NCBI RefSeq assembly: GCF_003347205.1
Contig: NZ_QQBJ01000003.1
Span: forward strand, 310,001-374,000
Source of the DNA: Mycolicibacterium moriokaense
GTDB lineage: Bacteria; Actinomycetota; Actinomycetes; Mycobacteriales; Mycobacteriaceae
Length of the DNA stretch: 64,000 nucleotides
Direction: 5' to 3'
The notes below the pieces were generated by a model. That model was not told the DNA's origin and made no database searches. It saw only the letters and a list, made by a program, of their open reading frames with translations. Below are positions 17,603 through 25,825 of the stretch, piece after piece. Position 1 is the stretch's first letter; the number at the start of each line of letters is the position of its first letter. The position numbers were made by a program, and so were the translations under genes.

Positions 17603-18250
17603 TCACGCTCGCCCGGCGATGCCCGCACTGGTGAGAATGGCAAGCTGGGTCACGAAGTCGGGGTCCAGACCGGTGTCGCCCAGCGGCTTGCCATAGCTGG
17701 GCTGGTCGACCCGGGAGAGGGTTTCGAGCATGCCGAGCACGCCGAGGCCGATCCGGCGCCTGGCGCCGTCGTCCAGCGTGCCGCCGAGTGCGCGCTCGGC
17801 CATCACGAAGAGCAGGCCTGCCACCGCGGCGTCGATCCCCCATGCCGGGTCCTCGGTGCTGCGCAGCGTCGAGAAGATCCGCATCCAGCGCACGCCGGCG
17901 ACGGGCTCGCGCTCGATCAGTTCGACGATCGGCAGCATCAGCGCGTCCACGACCTCACGAATGGTGATGGCGCCCTGACGGTCCCGCAGCGGCCCCAGAC
18001 GTTCCATGATGAGCTCGGAGATGACCCCCGAACGGCGCGCGAGCACCGCCTCGAGCAGGCTGCGCTTGCTCGCGAAGTGGTACGACAGGGCCCGCGGCGC
18101 CACGTTCGCCTCCCTGGCGATGGCGCGCAGCGACACGGCATCGGGGTTCGTGTCACCTGCCATCGCCTCGGTCACATCGAGGATGAGGTCTCGCACGTCG
18201 ACGTCGCTGCGCGGCCCCCGCCGCCGCTCGTTTGCGCTGGGGGACGGCAT
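17603..18250 (-). CDS. TetR/AcrR family transcriptional regulator
   Basis: 215 residues. The HTH spans about residues 20-65 (DLILDVTEAM...VSLRAIAREANVAPRALSYHFASKRSLLEAVL). The C-terminal ligand domain is of the kind often annotated TetR_C; no ligand can be inferred. Its ATG overlaps the preceding gene's TGA by one base (TGATG at 18248-18252), so it is embedded in the operon and probably regulates it. A palindrome-like element at 21670-21687, in front of the operon, is a candidate site. Confidence 0.78.
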   Translation of the reverse strand: MPSPSANERRRGPRSDVDVRDLILDVTEAMAGDTNPDAVSLRAIAREANVAPRALSYHFASKRSLLEAVLARRSGVISELIMERLGPLRDRQGAITIREVVDALMLPIVELIEREPVAGVRWMRIFSTLRSTEDPAWGIDAAVAGLLFVMAERALGGTLDDGARRRIGLGVLGMLETLSRVDQPSYGKPLGDTGLDPDFVTQLAILTSAGIAGRA

Positions 18251-19608
18251 CAGTACTGCCGGTAACGGCGCTGGACGTGCTCCTGACGGACGCGCACCTG
18301 TTCGCGTCGCTCGTCGGCCGACACCCGGCGCGTGGCCGCGGGGAGATGGTCGCCGATTTCATCGAACGCCACCTTGCGTGCCGTCACCGAGGGCAGCCGC
18401 TCGGTCGGGCGAGGGTAGGTCCAGCGCAACGTCATGAAGCCCTCGCGAAGGCCGGTGGTGTCCAGCCAGTTGGGTACTCCCGGATCGCGATGGGCGACGA
18501 CGTATCGGAAGTGGCCGTCGTGGTCGCGCTCGGCCTGCGTGCCGTTCAGGCTGCTCACGTGGTTGGCGTAGTCATGCGACTCGCCCCACACGTTGGCCAG
18601 GTGAAAACCCATGTACGCGGGGAGGTCGAACACCTGCGTGTCGACCAGCAGTGCTTCGTCGTCGCCAAGTTCGTAGATGCCACCCGAATACACATTGGTG
18701 CTCTGTCCCCCGCCGGTCGCCAGGGACGCACCGGCCGGCGCGTTGAAGTCGTTGCGCGGCATGAAGCTGACCCCGTCGCCGTTGCGGTCGCCGTATGCCT
18801 CGAGGACCACGTCGTAAAACTTGTTCCAGAAGCGCATCTGGTTGTCGACGATCTCGCCGACGCGGCGCAATGCGGCGGCTGCCGTCGAGGGGTCCAGCGC
18901 GGGCGGGTGCGCACCGACCTTGTCCAGTCGACGGATCAGCAGCTCGGGTGACTGCTCGCGCTCCCAGTCGTGAAACAGGAAGCGGACCGTGACGTGTTCG
19001 GCGTGGTACGTCGTCCCGCTTCGCTGTGACGTCCGCTGGGTGGCAATGAAATTGCCCGTGTAGTCCTGCGGCACCTCGGGGGCGAGAAGGATCTCGAACC
19101 GGCCGTCGTCGTCGACGGCAAGCGCCGAGGAATCCAGCGTGCCGGTGTTGCCGCGCACACCCGGCTGCAGTTCGGCCAGGTCACCGCTATCGCCGGCGTA
19201 ACCCGTGTGCGCCTCGACGATGACGTACTGCGGCGCGATCGGGCCGGACGGCGCCCGCGACTGCCCGCGCCAGTGCCGCGAGTCCTCGACACGGCCGCTG
19301 ATCCGGTAGGAGTACCTGCCGTCGATCGGGGTCGAGAGGTACATGGCGTCGGCGTTGTCGATGGTGGCCTTGTCGATCACCTGGATGCTGCGGCGGAAGT
19401 ACGGGAACGCGGGGTCTGCGAAGAAGGCGCGCTCCACTGCCGAGAACACGAAGCCGAGCAGGTATCGGTACCCCTCGGCGAGGTCGCGCGCGCCGGTCTG
19501 CGGCGGAGCGTGAAGTTGCGGGTCCTCCAGCGCATCTCGGGCCCGGCCGAGCCGGTCGATCATCTCGTCCCACGCGGCGCGCAAGGTGTCTGCGTGTTCA
19601 GCGGGCAT
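18250..19608 (-). CDS. Conserved hypothetical protein (DUF1214-like, tentative)
   Basis: 452 residues from ATG 19608, with GGGAGGCGGGAG directly upstream. It is soluble, without a signal peptide or membrane helices. Recognisable stretches are AEGYRYLLGFVFSAVERAFFADP, NADAMYLSTPIDGRYSYRISG and late DTTGLREGFMTLRWTYPRP. These recur in actinobacterial proteins tagged DUF1214-like next to sulfotransferases and SDRs. No catalytic residues can be named. Its first 11 bases overlap the 3' end of the sulfotransferase gene and its stop overlaps the TetR start, so it is translationally coupled on both sides. Confidence 0.65.
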   Translation of the reverse strand: MPAEHADTLRAAWDEMIDRLGRARDALEDPQLHAPPQTGARDLAEGYRYLLGFVFSAVERAFFADPAFPYFRRSIQVIDKATIDNADAMYLSTPIDGRYSYRISGRVEDSRHWRGQSRAPSGPIAPQYVIVEAHTGYAGDSGDLAELQPGVRGNTGTLDSSALAVDDDGRFEILLAPEVPQDYTGNFIATQRTSQRSGTTYHAEHVTVRFLFHDWEREQSPELLIRRLDKVGAHPPALDPSTAAAALRRVGEIVDNQMRFWNKFYDVVLEAYGDRNGDGVSFMPRNDFNAPAGASLATGGGQSTNVYSGGIYELGDDEALLVDTQVFDLPAYMGFHLANVWGESHDYANHVSSLNGTQAERDHDGHFRYVVAHRDPGVPNWLDTTGLREGFMTLRWTYPRPTERLPSVTARKVAFDEIGDHLPAATRRVSADERREQVRVRQEHVQRRYRQY

Positions 19609-20740
19609 CTCCCGCCTCCCATCCGAAGCGGTCGAACAGCGGCGCCAACCGGGTGCGGATCTCGTCGGCCTCGAGACCGAACTCCTCGAGGCTGTAGGAA
19701 TGCCCGGACCGATACTCACGACCCTTCTCCCCGGCCAGCGCCGTCTGCTGCTGCTGCGTCATCGGGATCGCGAGCTTCTCGTACACGCGGCGCACCGTGC
19801 CCGCCGGGTCGGTGACGAGGTCGCCGTAGTCCACGATCATGCTCGGCACCTCCCGGTGGACGTCCAACACCTCCAGCGGGTGTCGGTAGTAGTGGAAGGA
19901 CGAATCGGCGAAAAATCGGAACGCCCTCTGCATCTCCTCTTCGGACCTTCTGCGGGCAGACCAGGCGAACTGCATCAGCTTGAGGAAACTCGGAATCGTC
20001 TCGTAGGGATTGCGCACCGGCACCACGAAACGGGCGTCGGGAAAAGTTCGGATCAGGCTTTCGACGCGGCCGCAGTGCACAGGCGCCTTGGACAGGTGCG
20101 TCAGCTCGGCGCCGTTGAGTGCCGACTGGCGGCGCAGGCACTGCCGGTAGAACTGCATCACCCGGCGCCGCTTGGCCGCCGGCCACCGGTCGTCGACGTA
20201 GTAGAAGTCGAGCTCGTCGACGTACGGGTACTGCACCACCCAGAAGCCGGACGCGCACGACGTCGTCAGCAGGAACTCGTCCTCCTCCGGCGCGAAAAGC
20301 CCTGACTCGTGCACGCTTTGACTCTTGCTGAACAACCGCTCATCGAGTGCGTCGATGCGCCTGCGCAGGCGGCCGCCGAGCCGCCTGTCGGCGCGCAGCA
20401 CCGCGCGCAGCACCTTCTTCTCGATGAGCGACGGGAAGAACATCTCCCACAGCAGCACATAGGAAAACTGGGGATCGTTGGCCATCAGGCGGTGCAGGTA
20501 GGTCGTTCCGCTGCGCGCATGCCCCACCACGAAGACCGGCTTGCGGACCTCGGTGCGCCGCAGCGACGGGAACACGACGGCGTCCAGCGGGAACGTCACC
20601 GTGTGCAGCAGCGCCAAGGCGGGTACGACGACGCACAACGTGCGGTACTGACGTCGACGCCTCGCGGGATCCTGCTCGCGACGGACCAGGCGGACCATCG
20701 TCGCCCAGGTCCGCCAATCGAAGTAGAAGAAGTTGCTCAC
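19598..20740 (-). CDS. Sulfotransferase family protein
   Basis: 380 residues. The PAPS 5'-phosphosulfate loop is VFVVGHARSGTTYLHRLMAND (about residues 70-90), and the 3'-phosphate motif is FVVPVRNPYETIPSFLKL, with Arg and Ser. It should move sulfate from PAPS to a hydroxyl of a lipid, sterol or polyketide-like acceptor in the cytoplasm. The N-terminus is Arg-rich with one hydrophobic stretch (TLCVVVPALALLHTVTF), so peripheral membrane contact is possible. It overlaps the LLM gene stop by four bases and the next gene by 11. The acceptor is unknown. Confidence 0.8.
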   Translation of the reverse strand: MSNFFYFDWRTWATMVRLVRREQDPARRRRQYRTLCVVVPALALLHTVTFPLDAVVFPSLRRTEVRKPVFVVGHARSGTTYLHRLMANDPQFSYVLLWEMFFPSLIEKKVLRAVLRADRRLGGRLRRRIDALDERLFSKSQSVHESGLFAPEEDEFLLTTSCASGFWVVQYPYVDELDFYYVDDRWPAAKRRRVMQFYRQCLRRQSALNGAELTHLSKAPVHCGRVESLIRTFPDARFVVPVRNPYETIPSFLKLMQFAWSARRRSEEEMQRAFRFFADSSFHYYRHPLEVLDVHREVPSMIVDYGDLVTDPAGTVRRVYEKLAIPMTQQQQTALAGEKGREYRSGHSYSLEEFGLEADEIRTRLAPLFDRFGWEAGDAR

Positions 20741-21621
20741 GGGTTGACCCGGGCGATCACGTCGTCAGCGAAGCGCTCGAGCCTGGCCAGCTTCTCGGCC
20801 AGCGGTTGGGTGTCCTTCCCCTTCACATACGGGTGGCGGAAGCCGACCACCACGTCGGTGACGCCCATGTCCTGCAGGCGCCTGCATCCGTCGACGGTGC
20901 GGGCGTCGGCGCTGACGGCGTGAATCTCGAAGGGCTCGTCGAGCTTTCCTGCCGCGTCACGCAGCGTATGCAACTTCTTCAGCATCGACTCCAGAACGTC
21001 GTTGGGCCCACCGGCGTGCATCCAACCGTCGCCTATGGTCGCCGCCCGCCGCAGGGCGGCATCCGAGTGGCCGCCGATGAGCAGTGGCAGTGGCTCGGTC
21101 GGCACCGGGCACAGCTTCATCGAGGGAACGTCGTAGAACCGTCCGTGGAACTCGAAGAACTCGCCGGCCTGCAGGCCGCGGAAGATCTCGATGGCCTCGT
21201 CCATGCGCGCACCCTTGCGGGCCGGGTCGACTCCGGCCATCAGGTAGTCATCCGGGTAGGGGCTGGTGCCGATCCCGACGCCCAGGCCGAGGCGGTTGCG
21301 TGTCAGCGCTGCGACCGAGAACGCCTGCTTGGCAACCAGTACCGGCGAGCGGACGGGGAACTTGACCACGAACGTGTTGAAGCGGATGCGCTGGGTGATG
21401 GCGCCGAGGGACGCGGCGAGCACGAACGGCTCGATGAACTCCTTGCCCTCCAGGAAGCTGCGATCGCCGTCGGCCGTGTAGGGGTAGACGGCGTCGGAGT
21501 GCTCCGGATAGCCGATCGAATCGGGGATGGTGAACCCGTCATAGCCGGCGGCCTCGGCGGCCAGGGCGAGCTGCGGCAGGTAATCCGATGACGTCATCAC
21601 ATCCGTGAACGTGAAGCGCAT
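20737..21621 (-). CDS. LLM class F420-dependent oxidoreductase
   Basis: 294 residues with a TIM-barrel luciferase-like fold. The start MRFTFTDVMTSSDYLPQLALAAEAAGYDGFTIPDS, the central NRLGLGVGIGTSPYPDDYLMAGV, and PLLIGGHSDAALRRAATIGDGW all mark the LLM/F420 family. It would transfer hydride with reduced coenzyme F420 or FMN. AGGGGTGACCG precedes ATG 21621. It is the first gene of the operon that continues with sulfotransferase, unknown, TetR and SDR. The substrate presumably matches theirs; this is unproven. Confidence 0.8.
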   Translation of the reverse strand: MRFTFTDVMTSSDYLPQLALAAEAAGYDGFTIPDSIGYPEHSDAVYPYTADGDRSFLEGKEFIEPFVLAASLGAITQRIRFNTFVVKFPVRSPVLVAKQAFSVAALTRNRLGLGVGIGTSPYPDDYLMAGVDPARKGARMDEAIEIFRGLQAGEFFEFHGRFYDVPSMKLCPVPTEPLPLLIGGHSDAALRRAATIGDGWMHAGGPNDVLESMLKKLHTLRDAAGKLDEPFEIHAVSADARTVDGCRRLQDMGVTDVVVGFRHPYVKGKDTQPLAEKLARLERFADDVIARVNP

Positions 21622-21669
21622 CGGTCACCCCTTCACTGCCGGCCGGACCAATGCCATACTCATCGGACC

Positions 21670-21687
21670 GACGTATTTAGTCAAGTG
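21670..21687. promoter_or_regulatory. Possible TetR operator in divergent promoter region
   Basis: GTCAAGTG (21680-21687) is preceded at a 7-base spacing by GAC (21670-21672). Read on the minus strand it is CACTTGAC-N7-GTC. The same left arm and spacing occur in the fully symmetric site CACTTGAC-N7-GTCAAGTG at 42969-42991. It lies between the LLM operon and the SDR at 21698, and a -35-like TTGACT for the LLM operon is inside it. Confidence 0.4.
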
Positions 21688-21697
21688 AGGAAATACT

Positions 21698-22447
21698 GTG
21701 TTCGATCTGAGAGGCCGCACCGCCCTCGTCACCGGCGCGGGCCAGAACGTCGGCGCGGGCATCGCGCGAACCCTCGCCGCGCAGGGCGCCGCCGTGGCGG
21801 TCAACGACTTTCACGCCGACCGGGCCGAACGGGTCGCGTCGCAGATCACCGCGACGGGTGGTGCGGCGGTCGCCGTCGCCTTCGACGTCACCGACCCGGA
21901 CGCCGTCGCCGCAGCGGTGGACGAGATCGCCTCTCGACTCGGCCCGGTGGATGTGTTGGTGAACAACGCGGGCACCGGAGGCCCGGACGCGCCGATGCCG
22001 ATGGCGCAGTTCGCCGACACGGGGCCGAGCGACTGGGCGCCGATCATCGCGGTGAACCTTCTGGGTCCGATGAATTGCGCGAAAGCCGTTGTGGAATCGA
22101 TGATCAGCCGCAACTGGGGCCGGATCATCACGATCTCCTCGGGCGCAGGCCAGATCGGCATGGACATCGGGGTGTCGCCGTACGCGGCGGGTAAGGCCGG
22201 CGTCGCCGGCTTCATGCGGCATCTCGCGGTGGAGAACGCCAAGCACGGCATCACCGCCAACACCATCTCGCTCGGTTTGGTCCTCGAGGACGCCTCCGCC
22301 GTCGAGGGCCTGGCCAAGACCATTCCCGTCGGCCGCATGGGCACCCCCGAGGACGTCGGTGCGCTGGCGGTGTATCTGGCCTCCGACGAAGCGGCGTGGA
22401 TGACGGGTCAGACCATCGGGCTCAACGGCGGCTCGCTGGTCATCTGA
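21698..22447 (+). CDS. SDR family oxidoreductase
   Basis: 249 residues from GTG 21698, preceded by GTGAGG. This is a classical SDR: FDLRGRTALVTGAGQNVGAGIARTL (glycine motif), DVLVNNAGTGG, SSGAG, and PYAAGKAGVAGFMRHLAVE, with Tyr and Lys of the active site. The C-terminus WMTGQTIGLNGGSLVI is typical of FabG-like enzymes. It is divergent from the LLM/sulfotransferase operon with 76 bases between, so a shared operator is plausible. The substrate is unknown. Confidence 0.8.
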   Translation: MFDLRGRTALVTGAGQNVGAGIARTLAAQGAAVAVNDFHADRAERVASQITATGGAAVAVAFDVTDPDAVAAAVDEIASRLGPVDVLVNNAGTGGPDAPMPMAQFADTGPSDWAPIIAVNLLGPMNCAKAVVESMISRNWGRIITISSGAGQIGMDIGVSPYAAGKAGVAGFMRHLAVENAKHGITANTISLGLVLEDASAVEGLAKTIPVGRMGTPEDVGALAVYLASDEAAWMTGQTIGLNGGSLVI

Positions 22448-22480
22448 ACGTGTGTCCCAGCTGAGATTCCAACCGCACAA

Positions 22481-23431
22481 TCAACGCATCGCGGGAAGCA
22501 GTCCGAGACTGCCGAAGTACTCGCGGGTGCGCGTCGCGATCGCCTTGGCGCTGCCGACGGGCGCGGGATACATGTCCTGCTCGATGACCAACCGTAAATC
22601 TCGCCCCAGTGAAGCGAGATCGTCGAGCAGGGGCGCCATCGCAGGTGCTCCGAGCGGTGGCTCGACCATCGCGCCGCGTTGCACCGCTTCGTAGAATCCG
22701 ACCCGATCGGCGCGCGCCTTCGCCGCAACTCCAGGGTTGACCTGCTTGAGATGGATGTAGCTGATTCGGTCGGGATGGCGGCTCACGATCTCGCGGTTGT
22801 CTCCCGAGCAGTACTCGATGTGCCCCGTGTCCAGGCACAGGGACACCGCATCGGGATCGGTGTCGGCGAGGAACTTGTCAACGAACTGCTGGGTGTCCAC
22901 ATGAGTGTCGACGTGCGGGTGGAAGCCGATCGCGATGCCGTACTCGCTCATCGTGAATCGGCCTAGTTCAGACATCCCGTCGACAAGATCTCCCCACTGC
23001 TCGGCGGTGAGTTCGGCGGGCTGGTTCAGCACCCCGGTATGCAGATCGGTGTACATCTCCGGCAATGCGACCAGGTAATGCACGTCCATGGCCGCAAGCA
23101 ACTCGCAAACCGCGAACGCGTCGCGGCGGCTCTGCTCGAATGCTTCACGACCTCGGTGCGTGGCCGTGCCCACGGTGCCGCCGGTCAGTGTCAGACCACG
23201 GTTGCCGAGTTCGTCCTCGAGCTTCTGCGGATCCGTGGGCAGATATCCGTACGGTCCGAGTTCAATTGTCCTGAACCCGGATTCGACCACCTCATCGAGA
23301 AATGTCGACCAGTGCGGCTGCTTGGGATCGTCAGGGAACCAGATACCCCACGAGTCGGGTGCGGTGCCCAGGTGCAACCGAGAGTATTCGGGCCTCGGCT
23401 GTGCCGTCGGGGCGATTTCCGATGTTGTCAC
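22481..23431 (-). CDS. Sugar phosphate isomerase/epimerase (IolE/AP-endonuclease 2 fold)
   Basis: 316 residues from GTG 23431, with GGAGAAGCGC upstream. This is a xylose-isomerase-like TIM barrel (PF01261 fold): LGTAPDSWGIWFPDD, GFRTIELGPYGYLP (Glu), IGFHPHVDTHVDT (His ligands), LCLDTGHIEYC (Asp/His) and IEQDMYP (Glu), the usual metal-ligand set. Relatives are inosose dehydratases, epimerases and isomerases of sugar catabolism. It is the last gene of the operon with the Gfo/Idh dehydrogenase and the binding protein, 18 bases after the dehydrogenase stop. The substrate is probably a cyclitol or rare sugar; this is inference. Confidence 0.78.
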   Translation of the reverse strand: MTTSEIAPTAQPRPEYSRLHLGTAPDSWGIWFPDDPKQPHWSTFLDEVVESGFRTIELGPYGYLPTDPQKLEDELGNRGLTLTGGTVGTATHRGREAFEQSRRDAFAVCELLAAMDVHYLVALPEMYTDLHTGVLNQPAELTAEQWGDLVDGMSELGRFTMSEYGIAIGFHPHVDTHVDTQQFVDKFLADTDPDAVSLCLDTGHIEYCSGDNREIVSRHPDRISYIHLKQVNPGVAAKARADRVGFYEAVQRGAMVEPPLGAPAMAPLLDDLASLGRDLRLVIEQDMYPAPVGSAKAIATRTREYFGSLGLLPAMR

Positions 23432-23449
23432 GCGCTTCTCCTTCCGGCG

Positions 23450-24613
23450 TCAGGCGTGGACGAGGGCAAGGTCATCGACGACGGCCGACGCGCCGGTAGC
23501 GGCAGCGCGCTGGGCGGCGTCCACCACGCGCATCACCCGATATGCCGACGGGAAGCTCGTGTCCATCGGTGTGTTCGAGACGATGCAGCGGACGAAGTGC
23601 TGGACCTCGGCAACGAACGCTTCTGCATATCCGGTACCGACACCACCGCCGGGCATGGCCGCAACATCGCAGAAGTACGGGTGTGCCGGGCCGGTGAACA
23701 CCCGTCGCGGCCCGGAGGAGAAGGCGTCTTGGTCGTCGGTGTGAATGTGGAACTCCCCTGCGGAGATCGAGTCGAATCGCGTATGGCCGCGTGCCCCGTG
23801 AATCTGCAACCCGAGCGAGTTCGGGATGCCAGCCGCTATCCGGTTCACGTGAATCTGACCGATGGCACCGCCTGAGGTCTCGACGGTCAGCAGTGCAATG
23901 TCGTCGGTGTCGACGACACCGAACTCACTGGTGCCGGCGATCGGACGACGTGTGACAGCGGTGTGCAGCGTTGCCGAAATCACCTGATGGACAGAGCCGA
24001 TGACATGCTGCACGGTGTCGATGGCGTGGGTACCGATGTCGATGAGTGCGCCGGCGCCTGCGGTCTGCTTGGCGTAGCGCCAGCTGAACGGGGCATCGGG
24101 CGATGCGCCGTAGTCGGCGTTGTACCAGGCGGTGAAGCTCTGCACCGCTCCGATGGCACCGTCGGCGACGAGATCGCGCACCGCGGCGAGACCGGGCAGG
24201 CGGCGAAAAGAGAAGCCGACTCCGGTGATGGCGGCCGACTGTTCCGCGAGCGCCACCAGAGCGCGAGCCTCATCTGCGCTGCGGCCGATCGGCTTCTCCG
24301 TCAGAACATGCTTGCCCGAAGTGAGAATGGCCGGAAGTACCTCCGCGTGAACGCTGTTGGGCAACGCCACACTGATCGCATCGATGCTCGGGTCACCGAC
24401 GACCCGTTGCAGGTCCGAGGTTGCTTCGGTGAATCCGTAGCGGTCGGCCGTTTTTCGGGCCAACTCGACGTTGGGGTCGACGACCGCGGCTAGGTCGACG
24501 TCGACGACATCGAGGCCGTTCGCCATCGACACATTGCGGTATCCGAAGGCGTGGGCCTGTCCGGCGGCCCCTGCCCCGACGAGTGCGACGCGGATCTTGT
24601 GTCGAGCAGGCAT
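23450..24613 (-). CDS. Gfo/Idh/MocA family oxidoreductase
   Basis: 387 residues; the start has AAGAAGGAGACACTC before the ATG at about 24613, and the longer open frame upstream is rejected. The N-terminal Rossmann fold is VALVGAGAAGQAHAFGYRNV. LTEKPIGRSADEARALVALAE carries the conserved EKP lysine. The C-terminal domain has DIGTHAIDTVQHVIGSV (catalytic-region Asp/His). The family oxidises sugar or cyclitol hydroxyls with NAD(P). With the adjacent TIM-barrel protein and sugar-binding lipoprotein it forms a small catabolic module under the LacI-type repressor at 25826-26854. Confidence 0.83.
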   Translation of the reverse strand: MPARHKIRVALVGAGAAGQAHAFGYRNVSMANGLDVVDVDLAAVVDPNVELARKTADRYGFTEATSDLQRVVGDPSIDAISVALPNSVHAEVLPAILTSGKHVLTEKPIGRSADEARALVALAEQSAAITGVGFSFRRLPGLAAVRDLVADGAIGAVQSFTAWYNADYGASPDAPFSWRYAKQTAGAGALIDIGTHAIDTVQHVIGSVHQVISATLHTAVTRRPIAGTSEFGVVDTDDIALLTVETSGGAIGQIHVNRIAAGIPNSLGLQIHGARGHTRFDSISAGEFHIHTDDQDAFSSGPRRVFTGPAHPYFCDVAAMPGGGVGTGYAEAFVAEVQHFVRCIVSNTPMDTSFPSAYRVMRVVDAAQRAAATGASAVVDDLALVHA

Positions 24614-24683
24614 GAGTGTCTCCTTCTTGGTGGTCTGAGTGAGGGTTTGGTCGCGGTTCAATTCCCGCGCGAATGGCAATGCT

Positions 24684-25682
24684 CTAGCGAGTGCCCCTGG
24701 CCGCGTACTCGGCGATGGAGTCGATGTTGCTGTCATCGACGAACGCGGGGCCGGTGAGCACGGGTGTCCCCCCTCCGATCAGATTGCGGTTGTTGATGAA
24801 CAGCCACAGCGAGTCGACGGCCAGATAACCCTGCAGGAACGGCTGTTGATCGACTGCCCAACCGACATCACCGCCCTTGATCGCATTGACGATTTCGGCG
24901 TTGGTGTCGAACGTGTCGATGACGGCCGTGCTGCCTGCGGCCTTTTTCGACTGGACGGCGGTCATGGCGATGGACGCGTCGAGCGCGATGATGTGGTCGA
25001 TCGACGGATCCTGTTGGAGCTTGGCGGTGACCGAAGCCTCGACCGCGGTCATGTCTTTGCTGTTCACGTTGAGCACCACGTTCTCGCCCTTGAAGCCCTG
25101 CGCGACACCGGCGCAGCGAGATTCGAGGGAGACGTTGCCCTGCTCGTGGATGATGCACAGGACCTTCTTGGCTCCATCGGCAGAGAGGCGTTGGCCGGCA
25201 GACCGCCCTGACAACGTCTCGTCCTGCCCGAAATACTGCTGAACGCCCAGCTTCCTCCAGACATCGAAGCCGGCGTTGAGACCGACGACCGGGATGTCGG
25301 CCGCCAGGGCGGCGCTGACAGCGGGCGCCATCGCATCCGGCTTGGCGAGGGTGAGTGCAATGCCGTCGACCTTGCTGTCGATCGCCGCCTGCACGAGGTT
25401 CACCTGATTCGGGGCCTCGGGATCGGCGGAGTAGCGCAGTTCGATGTTGTCCTTGGCCGCCGCGGTCTCCGCCCCCTTGCGGACCAAATCCCAGAAGGCG
25501 TTGCCCGGCACGCCGTGGGTGATCATCGCGATCGTGGCGCGGGGGGTATCAGCGGTGCCTGCAGCCATTCCGCCGTCGCCGCCACGTGGCTTTCCGCCCG
25601 TGCTCGAGCATGCGGACAGCGCGACAGCGATCGTCAGGGCCGCGATGAGGGCCACCGCACGGGTGGGGCGTGAATGAAACAT
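24684..25682 (-). CDS. Sugar ABC transporter substrate-binding lipoprotein
   Basis: 332 residues from ATG 25682. The signal peptide ends in the lipobox LSAC, with Cys25 as the lipidation site. The mature protein has the Peripla_BP_4/LacI-like fold of sugar-binding proteins: TIAMITHGVPGNAFWDLVRKGAETAA, DGIALTLAKPDAMAPAVSAALAADIPVVGLNAG, and GWAVDQQPFLQGYLAVD. It binds a sugar or cyclitol outside the membrane for import. No permease or ATPase gene is next to it, so it must work with a transporter encoded elsewhere. It is the first gene of the three-gene operon controlled by the operator at 25713-25726. Confidence 0.85.
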   Translation of the reverse strand: MFHSRPTRAVALIAALTIAVALSACSSTGGKPRGGDGGMAAGTADTPRATIAMITHGVPGNAFWDLVRKGAETAAAKDNIELRYSADPEAPNQVNLVQAAIDSKVDGIALTLAKPDAMAPAVSAALAADIPVVGLNAGFDVWRKLGVQQYFGQDETLSGRSAGQRLSADGAKKVLCIIHEQGNVSLESRCAGVAQGFKGENVVLNVNSKDMTAVEASVTAKLQQDPSIDHIIALDASIAMTAVQSKKAAGSTAVIDTFDTNAEIVNAIKGGDVGWAVDQQPFLQGYLAVDSLWLFINNRNLIGGGTPVLTGPAFVDDSNIDSIAEYAARGTR

Positions 25683-25712
25683 CGGCGTCGTTCCTTTCCG
25701 AGCGGAGCGTTT

Positions 25713-25763
25713 TTGGAGCGTTCCAATTAAGGGACCGTATCTGCGGCCGCGGCGCAATGTCAA
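25713..25763 (-). promoter_or_regulatory. Promoter and LacI-type operator O1 for the binding-protein operon
   Basis: Minus strand: -35 TTGACA (25758-25763), an 18-base spacer, then -10 TACGGT (25734-25739). The near-perfect palindrome TTGGA-GCGT-TCCAA (25713-25726) begins about seven bases downstream of the -10, over the predicted transcript start. Repressor bound there would block initiation. Confidence 0.7.
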
Positions 25764-25782
25764 TACCCAGCTCAAGATGGCG

Positions 25783-25805
25783 TATTCTGTTTTGGATCGC
25801 TCCAT
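25783..25805 (+). promoter_or_regulatory. LacI-type operator O2 over the regulator's own start site
   Basis: TTGGA-TCGC-TCCAT (25792-25805) repeats operator O1 with one changed end base. It lies four bases after a plus-strand -10-like TATTCT (25783-25788), over the expected transcript start of the LacI gene. O1 and O2 centres are 79 bp apart, compatible with autoregulation and looping. Confidence 0.6.
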
Positions 25806-25825
25806 CAGATCGGAGGAATACTCCC

